44,250 nucleotides of DNA from assembly GCA_945877855.1 (NCBI GenBank), contig CAMDWA010000017.1, positions 1 to 44,250 on the forward strand, written 5' to 3'. A program made the translations under genes and the position numbers. Of this stretch, positions 16,909 to 25,464 are shown in pieces; the first letter of the stretch is position 1; each line of letters begins with the position of its first letter. This DNA is from Thermoflexus hugenholtzii JAD2 (GTDB taxonomy: Bacteria > Chloroflexota > Anaerolineae > J036 > Brachytrichaceae). The notes beneath the pieces are model-generated. The model saw nothing but the letters and a program-made list of their open reading frames with translations. It was not told the DNA's origin and searched no databases.

Positions 16909-17904
16909 ATGAATGCAAACCTCACGCTTTCCGTAAAAAATTTGACCGTCACCTATAAGGCGGCGCGTGGCTTAGTGCGGGCCGTGCGCGATGTGTCATT
17001 TGACCTGCATCGGGGCGAATGTATTGCACTGATCGGCGAAAGTGGCAGCGGCAAAACGACCTTGGGTTTGTCGCTGGTGCGGCTGCATGTGCGGGCCGCC
17101 AATATCGCCGCAGGCAGCCTCATTTATCACCCCAAGCAAGGCGCACCCTATGATGTGCTCAAGCTCAGCCACGAGAATTTGCGCCGTTTTCGTTGGAAAG
17201 AATGCGCGATGGTATTTCAGGGCGCACAAAATGCCATGAACCCGCTGCTCACCATCGGCACACAATTTTTAGACACCGCCAGCGACCACGATTGGACCAA
17301 CGCCCGCGACGTTGAGCAACGCGGCATGGAACTGCTGCGTTTGGTGCAGCTTGACCCCAAACGGGTGTGGTCTAGTTACCCGCACCAATTGAGTGGCGGC
17401 ATGCGCCAGCGGGTGTTGATTGCGCTTGGGCTGTTATTGCAACCGCAAATCCTCATTCTCGACGAGCCGACGACGGCACTCGATATTTTGACCCAACGCG
17501 CCATCATTGACGTGCTGCGCGACTTGCGCAAGCAACTCGACTTCAGCATGATCTTGGTCTCGCACGATCTGTCATTGGCGGCAGAATTGGCCGACCGCGT
17601 GGCGACCATGTATGCCGGTAAATTGGTGGAGACCGCCAAAGTTGACGATGCTTTTTATCGCCCGCATCACCCCTATACCTTGGGATTGGTCAAAAGCGTG
17701 CCAACCATCAGCGCCAAAATTGAAGACCTGCGCTCGATTGGTGGCTCGCCGCCCGATCTCATTCAATTGCCACCGGGCTGCAAATTTCACCCGCGTTGCG
17801 CCTTTGCCAACGAACGTTGCCGGCAAACTGAGCCACTCGTCGAGGTGGTGGGTGATTTGCATGAGGTGATGTGCTATGAGTGGCGAAATGTTAGGGGATC
17901 TTAA
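16909..17904 (+). CDS. Peptide-type ABC transporter ATPase, DppD/OppD class
   Basis: 331 residues, cytoplasmic. Walker A GESGSGKTT (43-51), Q-loop in MVFQGAQNAMNP, signature LSGGMRQR (161-168), Walker B LILDEPTTALD and H-loop VSHDLSLAAELADR are all intact. The C-terminal oligopeptide-transporter extension is present with PPGCKFHPRCAFANERC, whose cysteines in DppD/OppD-type proteins can bind an Fe-S cluster. It powers import with the OppF-class ATPase at 19851. In ordinary operons the two ATPase genes are adjacent; here a two-gene cassette lies between. Confidence 0.94.
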   Translation: MNANLTLSVKNLTVTYKAARGLVRAVRDVSFDLHRGECIALIGESGSGKTTLGLSLVRLHVRAANIAAGSLIYHPKQGAPYDVLKLSHENLRRFRWKECAMVFQGAQNAMNPLLTIGTQFLDTASDHDWTNARDVEQRGMELLRLVQLDPKRVWSSYPHQLSGGMRQRVLIALGLLLQPQILILDEPTTALDILTQRAIIDVLRDLRKQLDFSMILVSHDLSLAAELADRVATMYAGKLVETAKVDDAFYRPHHPYTLGLVKSVPTISAKIEDLRSIGGSPPDLIQLPPGCKFHPRCAFANERCRQTEPLVEVVGDLHEVMCYEWRNVRGS

Positions 17905-17921
17905 TACTCATAATATGAGTA
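17905..17921. promoter_or_regulatory. Palindrome and possible -10 box before the AAA/TOPRIM cassette
   Basis: TACTCAT-AAT-ATGAGTA is a perfect 7-bp inverted repeat directly after the OppD stop and 12 bases before the ATPase start codon at 17934. It contains TAATAT (17911-17916), usable as a -10 element; no clear -35 is seen. It could be an operator giving the cassette its own regulation. Confidence 0.4.
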
Positions 17922-17933
17922 CAATTAACAAAT

Positions 17934-19214
17934 ATGGCAAAGATCGAAGGGATTCGCATTAGAAATTACCGAACTTTATATAACATAGAGCTAGGGAAGT
18001 TATGGGATTCTCAATCAAGTATGCCACTTAGCCCGATGACAGTTGTTATCGGTAAAAATGGGGCGGGTAAATCTAGTTTGTTTGATGCTTTTGGTTTTTT
18101 AGCAGATTGTTTAAAAAATGGCGTTGAAGAAGCATGTGATGCTCGTGGACGAGGTGGATTTGACCGTATTCGTTCACGTGGGCAAACTGGACCGATTGAG
18201 TTTGAAATTTATTATCGAGAAGACGGTAATGCACGTCCAATCACTTATGAAATTTCAATTGATCTTGACCTAGACGGACGCCCTATGGTTAAACGGGAAT
18301 GTTTACGTCAAAGGCGTAAGGGGCAATCGCGTGGGTATCCGCTTACCTTTCTGTTACTAGAGAATGGCAGAGGATTTGCATGGAAAGGCGAGAACAGTGG
18401 AAAAGCAATTGATGAAACAAAACACCCTAACCACCAAAATTTGATTGAAGCTATCGCTGCTGATAGCCTGGAAAGCGCCGAAAGGGAAGAAGTTCAGCTT
18501 TATGATGCGCGACGATTAGGAATTGCGACGTTAGGGGCATTGAAACAACATCCAAGAATCGCTACTTTTCGCCATTTTATCGAAGGTTGGTATCTCAGTT
18601 ATTTCACACCTGATGCAGCACGTAGTTTGCCTTTGGCTGGGCCGCAAAAGCGACTTAATATACATGGCGATAACCTTGGCAATGTAGTGCAATATATGGA
18701 GCGTGAACACAAAGAACGCTTTAAGCGTGTTCTCTCACGAGTTGCAGCAAAAATACCCGGTGTTTTATCTATCGATACCGAAAAGAGTGCAGATCGACGA
18801 TTGCTTTTACGCTTTAATAGCGAAGGGTTTATAGATCCATTTTATGCGCAAGAAATGTCAGATGGAACACTGAAAGTATTTGCATACTTGTTGTTGCTTG
18901 AAGATCCTGACCCCCCACCTTTTATTTGTATAGAAGAACCAGAGAACGGGCTTTATCATAAGTTGCTGATTTCACTTGCAAGTGAGTTTCGCAGCCATGC
19001 AACAAGTGTAAAAAATGGCTCTCAGATATTTATTACAACCCATCAGCCTTATTTTGTGGATGCACTTGCCCCAGATGAAGTATGGATTTTAGAAAAAGGA
19101 AAAGATGGATTTTCAAGAATTCGGCGTGCTAGTGATAACGTAACCATAAAAGCCTTGGTTGAACAAGGTCTCCCTTTGGGCGGGTTGTGGTATAGCGATT
19201 ATTTGGATGGGTAA
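17934..19214 (+). CDS. AAA ATPase (AAA_21/COG4637-like), OLD/PARIS-type ATPase subunit
   Basis: 426 residues. ABC/SMC-like head without transmembrane or nuclease parts: IEGIRIRNYRTLYNIEL (4-20), Walker A GKNGAGKSS (40-48), signature-like SDGTLKVFAYLLLL (309-322), Walker B ICIEEPENGLY (331-341) with E334/E335, and H-loop TTHQPYFVDAL (368-378). The C-terminus GLPLGGLWYSDYLDG is typical of this group. Such ATPases work with a TOPRIM protein, either fused (OLD, GajA) or as a separate gene (PARIS AriA/AriB, AbiL-like, RloA/RloB). The next gene, 8 bases on, is such a TOPRIM protein. The base composition is visibly more AT-rich than the flanking transporter genes, indicating recent arrival. The exact defence type is not established. 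Confidence 0.82.
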   Translation: MAKIEGIRIRNYRTLYNIELGKLWDSQSSMPLSPMTVVIGKNGAGKSSLFDAFGFLADCLKNGVEEACDARGRGGFDRIRSRGQTGPIEFEIYYREDGNARPITYEISIDLDLDGRPMVKRECLRQRRKGQSRGYPLTFLLLENGRGFAWKGENSGKAIDETKHPNHQNLIEAIAADSLESAEREEVQLYDARRLGIATLGALKQHPRIATFRHFIEGWYLSYFTPDAARSLPLAGPQKRLNIHGDNLGNVVQYMEREHKERFKRVLSRVAAKIPGVLSIDTEKSADRRLLLRFNSEGFIDPFYAQEMSDGTLKVFAYLLLLEDPDPPPFICIEEPENGLYHKLLISLASEFRSHATSVKNGSQIFITTHQPYFVDALAPDEVWILEKGKDGFSRIRRASDNVTIKALVEQGLPLGGLWYSDYLDG

Positions 19215-19222
19215 CAGGGTAT

Positions 19223-19867
19223 ATGCATTTTGAATTTTTAGTCGAAGATCGGTCTGGCAAAGTATTGCTTGATACGATTCTTCCTCGTCTCATTGAATCA
19301 CAACATACCTTTCGGGTGATCCCGTATAAAGGAATTGGACATTTACCTAAAGATCTAAGAAATAAGAGCGACCCCAACAAGCGTATTTTGCTTGATCAGC
19401 TGCCTCGTGTGTTGGCTGGTTATGGTAAAGCCTATTCGGGGTATCCGGCAGTTGTTTTTGTTATTTGTGATTTAGACCAAAGAGATGAAACTCATTTTTT
19501 GAACGAATTGCAACAAGTAACAATAACGCTTGCACCATGTCCAACAACATTTTTTTGCCTCGCTATTGAAGAAGGTGAGGCATGGTTACTGGGAGATTTG
19601 TCCGCAATCCAAAAGGGTTATCCAAAAGCAAAAACAGCTATCTTAAAGAGTTATGTCAATGACTCTATTTGTGGAACTTGGGAATTGCTTGCAGATGCAC
19701 TTTATTTGGGCGGGTCACAAGCGCTAGGGAAGTTGGGATATCAAGCTGTTGGTCAAGAAAAGACGACTTGGGCGCAAAATATTACACCGCATATGAATAT
19801 TGCCGAGAATTTATCTCCTAGTTTTCAAAACTTAAGACAAAAAATATACGATGCATCCCATTCTTGA
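19223..19867 (+). CDS. TOPRIM-like DUF4276 protein, putative effector of the ATPase
   Basis: 214 residues, cytoplasmic. FEFLVEDRSGKVLLDTILP (3-21) gives the TOPRIM glutamate E8; VVFVICDLDQRDE (77-89) gives the D83-x-D85 pair; FCLAIEEGEAWLLGD (111-125) is the conserved segment of DUF4276. TOPRIM proteins of this kind are metal-dependent nucleases in OLD-type systems and the toxic effector in PARIS; this function is inferred from neighbourhood and fold. The last codons overlap the start of the OppF-class gene by 17 bases, so the tail YDASHS is encoded by transporter sequence: the cassette seems to have borrowed its stop from the target. Confidence 0.75.
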   Translation: MHFEFLVEDRSGKVLLDTILPRLIESQHTFRVIPYKGIGHLPKDLRNKSDPNKRILLDQLPRVLAGYGKAYSGYPAVVFVICDLDQRDETHFLNELQQVTITLAPCPTTFFCLAIEEGEAWLLGDLSAIQKGYPKAKTAILKSYVNDSICGTWELLADALYLGGSQALGKLGYQAVGQEKTTWAQNITPHMNIAENLSPSFQNLRQKIYDASHS

Positions 19868-20840
19868 ACTTACCCACGTCACCAAACGCTTCCCCGCCGA
19901 CAAAGGCGAAATTACGGTGCTGAATGATGTATCGCTGACGGTGCAGCCCGGCGAAACCGTATGTTTGGTGGGCGAAAGCGGCTGCGGCAAAACCACCACC
20001 GGCAAATTGGTGGCGGGGCTACACGCGCCAAGCGAAGGTCATATTCGATATCGAGGCAAAGATATTTGGCAAATGAGCAAAGACGAATTCGCCCAATATC
20101 GCCGCGAGGTGCAATTTATTCACCAAGACCCATACGCCTCGCTCAACCCCGCCCACACCATTGGTCGCATGTTGAGCTTTCCGCTCAAACATCACGGCAT
20201 TACCAAAGACGAGAAAAGCACCCAAGCGCGAGTGCGCGAATTGCTCAAGTTGGTTGATCTCACGCCGGTTGACGATTTTGTGCATAAGTTTCCGCACCAA
20301 TTGAGTGGCGGGCAACGCCAACGCGCCAGCATTGCGCGTTCGCTCACGCTGAACCCTAAAGTGATTGTGGCTGATGAGTCGGTCAGCATGGTAGATGTCA
20401 GCATTCGGTTGTCACTGCTTGGCATTTTGTCGCGCCTGAAGCAAGAAATGGGCATGACGGTGCTTTTCATCACCCATGACCTCGCCATTGCCAATTATTT
20501 TGCGCGTGATGGGCGCACAGTGGTGATGTATTTGGGGCGCGTGGTTGAATTGGCCCGCACGCCCGATATTATGCTGCACCCGAAACACCCCTATGCCCAA
20601 GCTTTGCTCGGCGCTGTGCCTGAAGCCGACCCGCAACTGACGCGCAACAAAGTGCGTGTGCCATTGCGCTCGCTCGATGTGCCGAGTTTGCGCAATTTGC
20701 CGTCTGGTTGCGCCTTTCACCCGCGTTGCCCTGTTTACGCCCAAGGTGTGTGCGAAACCGACGTGCCACAACTCACCCCCATGCCCGACAGTCGGGTGAT
20801 TGCCTGTCATGTGGCGGTTAAAAATATAATGAGTGAATGA
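19851..20840 (+). CDS. Peptide-type ABC transporter ATPase, DppF/OppF class
   Basis: 329 residues. Walker A GESGCGKTT (41-49), Q-loop FIHQDPYASLNP, signature LSGGQRQRASIARSL, and C-terminal LPSGCAFHPRCPVYAQGVC. The Walker B reads VIVADESVSMVDVSIRLSL, with Ser in place of the usual Pro after DE; this variant occurs in some OppF proteins and keeps the catalytic Glu. The start at 19851 lies inside the end of the TOPRIM gene, and translation may now be coupled to it. GC-rich codon use returns here, as in the upstream transporter genes. Confidence 0.93.
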   Translation: MHPILELTHVTKRFPADKGEITVLNDVSLTVQPGETVCLVGESGCGKTTTGKLVAGLHAPSEGHIRYRGKDIWQMSKDEFAQYRREVQFIHQDPYASLNPAHTIGRMLSFPLKHHGITKDEKSTQARVRELLKLVDLTPVDDFVHKFPHQLSGGQRQRASIARSLTLNPKVIVADESVSMVDVSIRLSLLGILSRLKQEMGMTVLFITHDLAIANYFARDGRTVVMYLGRVVELARTPDIMLHPKHPYAQALLGAVPEADPQLTRNKVRVPLRSLDVPSLRNLPSGCAFHPRCPVYAQGVCETDVPQLTPMPDSRVIACHVAVKNIMSE

Positions 20841-20899
20841 CTGAATGAGTAAATGACTGATTGTTCATTCGCTCATTCACTCATTCACTCATTCAGTCA
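20838..20899. repeat. Octamer-repeat hairpin between OppF and binding-protein genes
   Basis: TGACTGAATGAGTAAATGACTG is followed by four copies of about 8 bases of the form ACTCATTC and AGTCA, the reverse complement. The imperfect stem is about 25 bp. Its position just before the binding-protein RBS suggests a transcript-processing or attenuation point that lets the binding protein be made in excess; this role is inference. Confidence 0.7.
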
Positions 20900-20919
20900 A
20901 TTAAAAAAGGAGATTAAGA

Positions 20920-22704
20920 ATGAACAAAAAAATATCGTTCCTCGCTGCCGGTGTTGCACTGGCAATGGCGGCATGCTCACCCGGCGTGCCAACAGCCCCC
21001 ACCGCCGCCCCCAAACCGGCTGACCCAGCCAAGCCCGCCGCGCCTGCCCCTGCCGCTGGGGGCAATAGCTTTAATGGGGCTTGGCCTTACAGCATCCCGC
21101 CCGAAGGCCATTTCAATGCCTTCAATAGCGCCAAGCAAATCAACCTCGGTATTTACGCCGAATTGATTCAACAACCATTGGCAATGTTTAAGTGGGCCGA
21201 CAGCAGCTATGCGCCCGCGTTGGCTGAAAAGTGGGAAAACAAGGGCAGCACCTTTGAAGTAACCTTGCGTGACGCCAAGTGGAGTGATGGCAAGGCCGTA
21301 ACCTCGGCTGACGTAGTGAACACATTTGTGCTACGCCGTTTGCAAAACACCGCCGAATGGAAATATTTGGGCGGGATTGAGGCCAAGGGTGACAAATTGG
21401 TCGTGTTCAATGTCAAGACCCCTAGCTCGCTGATGGAACGCTTGGTGTTGCGCACCCAAATCCGCGACAGCCAAACCTATGGCGCAATTGCCGCCAAAGC
21501 CGCTGCCCTGTATGCCGGTGGCAAAGATCACACCAGCGACGAAGGCAAAGCCATTGCCAAAGAATTGTCCGACCTGCGCCCAGCCGGATGGATTGCCAGT
21601 GGCCCATACAACATTGATGTCAAGAGCTTGACTGAATCACTCGCTACCTTGCCCAAGAATGCCAACGCTTGGAACGCCAGCAAGGTCAAATTTGACAAAT
21701 TGCTCATTTACCAAGGCGAAACCGCCGCCGTCACCCCGTTGGTGTTGCAAGGCGATGTGGATTACGCCACACACGGTTTCCCGCCCGCCACCGAAAAGAG
21801 CTTTGTTGATCAGGGCATCCGTATTCAACGCTCACCGTTGTTTACCGGCCCCGGCTTGTATTTTAATTACGATGTCGCCCCGCTCGACAAACCCGCCGTG
21901 CGTCAAGCCATTGCCCAAGCCATTCGCCGCGACATCAGCGGCCAAGCTGCTTTGGGGCAATCGGGCGTGGCGGTTAAGTTGATGGCTGGCGTGAGCGATA
22001 ACGTCATTGCCCAATGGATGAGCCCCGATGATATTGCCAAGCTCAACAAGTATGAATATAACGTTGACAAAGCCGCCGAAACCATGAAAGCCGCTGGCTT
22101 CACCAAGGGCGGCGATGGCATTTGTGCCGATGCATCGGGCAAGAAGCTGGAATTTGAATTGAGCTTCCCCTCAGACTTCGCCGACTGGAGCGCTAGTGCC
22201 GAGACAGTGGTAAACGACTTGAACAAGTTCGGCTTCAAGATCACCCCACGTGGTGTGCAAAGCCAACAACACTTGGCCGATGTCAACGCTGGCAAGTTCC
22301 AAATGGCGTATCGCGCATGGGGCACGGCTAACCCGCATCCGTTCTATAGCTATGAGCAAGATTTGTTTGTGCATAACTATGTGCGCACTGGCGCGGCTGG
22401 CAAAGGCATGAATATGCCACTTAAGCAAAAGACCAGCAAGGGCGACATTGACTTGGAAAAATTGGCGCTCGATACTGGCGTCGGCACTGATGCTGCTTCA
22501 CAAAAGAAGATCGTGACCGAGTTGGCGATGGCATACAACGAATTGTTGCCCCAAGTGCAAATTTTTGAGCGCTATGGTAACAACCCCATGCGCGACAAGC
22601 GCGTGAACTGGTTGCCCGCCGACAACGCCATTTTCAAAAACCCGCATCAGGTTGACCCCTTCACCACCATCATGATCCAAGAAGGCATGATTGGCGGGAA
22701 ATAA
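20920..22704 (+). CDS. Extracellular solute-binding lipoprotein, family 5 (peptide/nickel type)
   Basis: 594 residues. AAAAAAGGAG upstream gives a strong start. Lipoprotein signal MNKKISFLAAGVALAMAAC with the lipobox Cys at 19, then a Pro/Ala/Lys linker (about 20-48). Family 5 pattern: APALAEKWENKGSTFEVTLRD and AKWSDGKAVTSADVVNTF, LQGDVDYATHGFPPATEK, and PAVRQAIAQAIRRDI. It captures a peptide or glycan-like ligand outside the cell and delivers it to the importer encoded upstream. The neighbouring sulfatase hints at a sulfated or glycan-linked substrate, but peptide is equally possible. Confidence 0.92.
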   Translation: MNKKISFLAAGVALAMAACSPGVPTAPTAAPKPADPAKPAAPAPAAGGNSFNGAWPYSIPPEGHFNAFNSAKQINLGIYAELIQQPLAMFKWADSSYAPALAEKWENKGSTFEVTLRDAKWSDGKAVTSADVVNTFVLRRLQNTAEWKYLGGIEAKGDKLVVFNVKTPSSLMERLVLRTQIRDSQTYGAIAAKAAALYAGGKDHTSDEGKAIAKELSDLRPAGWIASGPYNIDVKSLTESLATLPKNANAWNASKVKFDKLLIYQGETAAVTPLVLQGDVDYATHGFPPATEKSFVDQGIRIQRSPLFTGPGLYFNYDVAPLDKPAVRQAIAQAIRRDISGQAALGQSGVAVKLMAGVSDNVIAQWMSPDDIAKLNKYEYNVDKAAETMKAAGFTKGGDGICADASGKKLEFELSFPSDFADWSASAETVVNDLNKFGFKITPRGVQSQQHLADVNAGKFQMAYRAWGTANPHPFYSYEQDLFVHNYVRTGAAGKGMNMPLKQKTSKGDIDLEKLALDTGVGTDAASQKKIVTELAMAYNELLPQVQIFERYGNNPMRDKRVNWLPADNAIFKNPHQVDPFTTIMIQEGMIGGK

Positions 22705-22724
22705 AATAACGGGCCACAATTAAT

Positions 22725-22803
22725 AAAAAGTTTATGCCGATTTCACGATATCCATCTCTGCTTATGGCAGGGGGGAATATCGTGAAATCGGCATAAACTT
22801 TTT
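22725..22803. repeat. GCCGATTTCAC-family palindrome, copy 2
   Basis: Perfect 27-bp arms (22725-22751 / 22777-22803) around a 25-base loop. The GCCGA-to-mirror core is 22736-22792, 57 bp. The right arm ends in TTTTT and the left begins AAAAA, so this copy could terminate transcription in both directions after the binding-protein gene. Confidence 0.92.
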
Positions 22804-22838
22804 CCCTCGGTGCTATAATTCTTAAAACCAGGTCAAGA

Positions 22839-23294
22839 ATGAACGAAAATTCACCACAAGCTTTGCAAAAAAACGAAGATGCCCTTAACACTTCCGAGAC
22901 AAAAAATTGGAAAACGCCCATTATGATTGCGATCGGGGTTGTATTAGGCATTGTCATCGTCGTGGCAGTTTTGGTGTTTTTGACGGTTGACCCAGCCCGC
23001 ACAGCCAACATACGCGACATCATCATCATCATGGTAGCGTTTGTCAGTGTGCTTATCGGTGCATTACTGGCCGTATTGGTATTACAACTGCAAATGTTGA
23101 TCGGGCTATTACGCCACGAGATTAAACCATTAATTAGCACAGCCCAGCAAACCGCCCAAACCGTGCGCGGGACCACCGAGTTTGTAAGTGACAATATCGC
23201 CGCCCCAACCATTAAAATCGCTAGTTTTGTCGCCGGTATGCGTGGGGTTGGGCAGGCAATTCGCACCAAAGCCAATCGCTCATTCAAGAAATAA
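22839..23294 (+). CDS. Small two-helix membrane protein with amphipathic C-terminus
   Basis: 151 residues, no recognised enzyme family. Polar N-terminus (1-25), membrane helix about 29-50 (IMIAIGVVLGIVIVVAVLVF), second helix about 62-90 (IIIIMVAFVSVLIGALLAVL), then an amphipathic stretch LRHEIKPLISTAQQTAQTVRGTTEFVSD of the DUF948-like kind and a short basic tail. It is followed by a YtxH-domain gene, and the pair looks like an envelope-stress or membrane-organising unit. Function is unassigned. Confidence 0.7.
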   Translation: MNENSPQALQKNEDALNTSETKNWKTPIMIAIGVVLGIVIVVAVLVFLTVDPARTANIRDIIIIMVAFVSVLIGALLAVLVLQLQMLIGLLRHEIKPLISTAQQTAQTVRGTTEFVSDNIAAPTIKIASFVAGMRGVGQAIRTKANRSFKK

Positions 23295-23401
23295 TCATTC
23301 TTTAGTCGGGTTTTTACTGTATTCTCATATTTCTAGCATGGTTAGTTAATATAACGGCGTTAGAATTTGGGCGATTAATTTCACAAGTAAGGAGAAAACA
23401 A

Positions 23402-23737
23402 ATGGCAGATCGAGATTCAGGTATGGAAGCTGGCGCATTTTTTGCTGGCGTATTGATTGGTGGTTTGGTAGGTGCGGCAACAGCGTTGTTGATGGCCCCT
23501 AGCGCAGGTGATGAAACCCGCCGCAAATTGGGCGAACGCAGTGAAACATTTCGTGATCGTGCATCAGATGTGATGGAAGATGCCCGTGAACGGGCCGAAA
23601 CCACCGTAATCGATGCTCGCCGCAAGGCTGAGAGCATTGTAGCGGATGCCCGTCGCAAAGCCGAAACAATCGTTACCGATGCAAAAGAACGCATTGGCAA
23701 GAAAAATGCCGCCGAGGCAGATGTTACCGTGGCCTAG
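23402..23737 (+). CDS. YtxH-domain protein with alanine/arginine coiled-coil repeats
   Basis: 111 residues; AAGGAG upstream. The N-terminus AGAFFAGVLIGGLVGAATALLMAPSAG (about 11-37) is the YtxH membrane segment with its usual APxxG end. It continues into GDETRRKLGERSETF and then three repeats of about 11-12 residues (DARERAETTVI, DARRKAESIVA, DARRKAETIVT), an amphipathic helix with 11-residue periodicity like LEA or apolipoprotein helices. YtxH proteins are general-stress proteins in Firmicutes; role here unknown. A strong terminator follows. Confidence 0.85.
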   Translation: MADRDSGMEAGAFFAGVLIGGLVGAATALLMAPSAGDETRRKLGERSETFRDRASDVMEDARERAETTVIDARRKAESIVADARRKAETIVTDAKERIGKKNAAEADVTVA

Positions 23738-23763
23738 TTAGCACTTAATTTAGTTTAACAGCA

Positions 23764-23796
23764 ACAAAAACACCCCTTTATAAGGGGTGTTTTTGT
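23764..23796. terminator. Bidirectional Rho-independent terminator after ytxH-like gene
   Basis: ACAAAAACACCCCTT / AAGGGGTGTTTTTGT perfect 15-bp stem with a TAT loop, followed by TTTT on the plus strand and an equivalent T-run on the minus strand, serving the converging minus-strand gene at 23952. Confidence 0.93.
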
Positions 23797-23836
23797 TTTT
23801 CGCTTCGCTTTGGGATGCCGTCCCCAAAGAGGTAAT

Positions 23837-23896
23837 GTCAAAAGCCATATAGTGATTTTGACAAAAATTTGCTTTATTCCCCCGTTTTATTGAGAA
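23837..23896. repeat. Half copy of the MITE-like element
   Basis: GTCAAAA-GCCATATAGTGA-TTTTGAC (23837-23862) contains GCCATATAGTGATTT, identical to the right arm of the hairpin at 6038-6051. It is followed by a spacer and TTATTGAGAA (23887-23896), the right terminal repeat. No left terminal repeat is visible, so this looks like a truncated copy. Confidence 0.55.
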
Positions 23897-23951
23897 AATT
23901 CTTCTAACGTTAGTCAAAGAGCCGTTAAGATGACGGCGCTCCGTGTAAAAT

Positions 23952-24509
23952 TTAACGAAGAAAAACGCCCAGCGCTGGAATAAGCACCAACGCCACCACA
24001 ATCAAAATAAACACAAAAATAGTGATCAGGGCGATAGGCAAAATGCGTTGGTAGCGGGTGTCTTGGGGAACCCGTTGCACTGGGTTACGGCGAATGGCTG
24101 TCGGAGCCGATTGAGGCGGCTGCGATTTTTTAGGTTGTGAGACCGCTAATTCAGTAAAAAATAAACCGCCAATCAACACCGGCATGTAGGCTATCATCCA
24201 AAAGAAACGCTCGTCGGGCGATATTTGAACACGCATGAGTGGAATGGCTAACCCAACACAGGCCAGCCCACCCCCAAATAAGCTAAGCCCCCGCCGTAGC
24301 CCGGCTGCATTTTTATGAGAGCGGGCTGAGTGCAACAACAACATGCCAGTTAGGGTAAAAAAGAAGGTCATGATCAGCACTTCATTTTGTTGGTTTGCTG
24401 GCACAAACAAAGGAATGATTAAACCCAAGATTAGCATGATGCTGCCAAAGGTCAGCGCACTAATGGTTTGGATTTGATCGAAATGAGACTTTTTCACGGA
24501 TTCACACAT
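23952..24509 (-). CDS. Membrane protein of unknown function
   Basis: 185 residues with about five membrane helices (roughly 17-37, 44-61, 76-92, 105-122, 160-182). A Pro/Gln-rich cytoplasmic or external loop (about 127-155) precedes the last helix. No motif is recognised. The start codon CAT at 24507-24509 overlaps the start of the divergent gene at 24508; the next internal Met is at residue 25 and would remove part of the first helix, so the longer form is preferred. A GAAAGG lies 12 bases upstream, inside the neighbouring gene. Confidence 0.65.
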   Translation of the reverse strand: MCESVKKSHFDQIQTISALTFGSIMLILGLIIPLFVPANQQNEVLIMTFFFTLTGMLLLHSARSHKNAAGLRRGLSLFGGGLACVGLAIPLMRVQISPDERFFWMIAYMPVLIGGLFFTELAVSQPKKSQPPQSAPTAIRRNPVQRVPQDTRYQRILPIALITIFVFILIVVALVLIPALGVFLR

Positions 24510-25380
24510 GATAGCACTAGCCTTTCGACACCCTTATCTTCGCGTTGCGCTCTTGGTTTGTTTGTTTGTGGCGCTTTTGGCCTTGCCTCATTTCGGGCAT
24601 ACCCAAGCAGACGAAGAAGCAAATTTGGCAGAGCGGCAACCGCGTGCCTATGTGCCCATTTTGATCGCAAGCGTGCGTACAACCCCCACCCGTACCCCCA
24701 TTGCCCCGACAGCCACCCCCAACCCAACCCCTGGCAGCCAAAACAACCCATTACGCGGCATTTATGGCTTGGTGAATGATACTGGCAAAGGCGCGGGGTT
24801 GGTAGATGTTGAATTAATGATCACCAGTGATGAGATTGAGTGGACAACCGTGCGAGCCTCACGCACGGATTCACGCGGGTATTATAGTTTTACCGATGCC
24901 CCAACCTTGCCCAGTGGGCAAAAATATGCGGTGCATTATGTAAATACGGGCAACAGCAAACGCCTCGATTTGTGGGTGACACATCGGTTGATTACATATA
25001 CGGCTGGGGCCAACATTAATATGGGGAGCTTTGACGTCGCCAATATTGAGCTTGATTTGCCAGCCGCCAACACCACTATTGGGCTGCCCAATACCTTTAA
25101 ATGGAAAATACGCAGTGGCCGCAATGAAAAATATCAACTGTCGATATTTACTTTCCCCGATGGCGATATCACCGATTACATTAGTCCGCCGGTAGATGGC
25201 GGCAGTTTTGTCTTGAATACCGAGACCTTGCCGCCACATTATGTGCCCTTATTGACCTATGCATGGGAAGTATGGGTCACTGAGCCAACAGGATTGCACA
25301 CTGCGCCGTATGAAGAAGGTTATGGCTACGGCGTATCATATGAAAAACGAGCCGTCATTTTTAATAACTTGCTGCGTTAG
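24508..25380 (+). CDS. Secreted beta-sandwich protein with Pro/Thr linker
   Basis: 290 residues. Signal peptide about 1-32 (RHPYLRVALLVCLFVALLALP). The early mature part carries RAYVPILIASVRTTPTRTP, the YxP motif preceding a Pro/Thr linker as in the protein at 1654. A carboxypeptidase-regulatory/SdrB-like domain follows: GIYGLVNDTGKGAGLVDVEL (about 88-107), then DSRGYYSFTDAPTLPSGQ, typical of CNA-B-type folds. A further beta-rich domain (about 170-280) contains TYAWEVWVTEPTG. Probably displayed on the surface; no enzyme motif. The start codon overlaps that of the divergent membrane-protein gene. Confidence 0.65.
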   Translation: MIALAFRHPYLRVALLVCLFVALLALPHFGHTQADEEANLAERQPRAYVPILIASVRTTPTRTPIAPTATPNPTPGSQNNPLRGIYGLVNDTGKGAGLVDVELMITSDEIEWTTVRASRTDSRGYYSFTDAPTLPSGQKYAVHYVNTGNSKRLDLWVTHRLITYTAGANINMGSFDVANIELDLPAANTTIGLPNTFKWKIRSGRNEKYQLSIFTFPDGDITDYISPPVDGGSFVLNTETLPPHYVPLLTYAWEVWVTEPTGLHTAPYEEGYGYGVSYEKRAVIFNNLLR

Positions 25381-25464
25381 CAACTTCATTTTTTAGAAAT
25401 TTGCGCTAGTAAGACGATACCGCCGGAGGCTTATCTTGCATCTCCATATAATTAGCCGCATACT

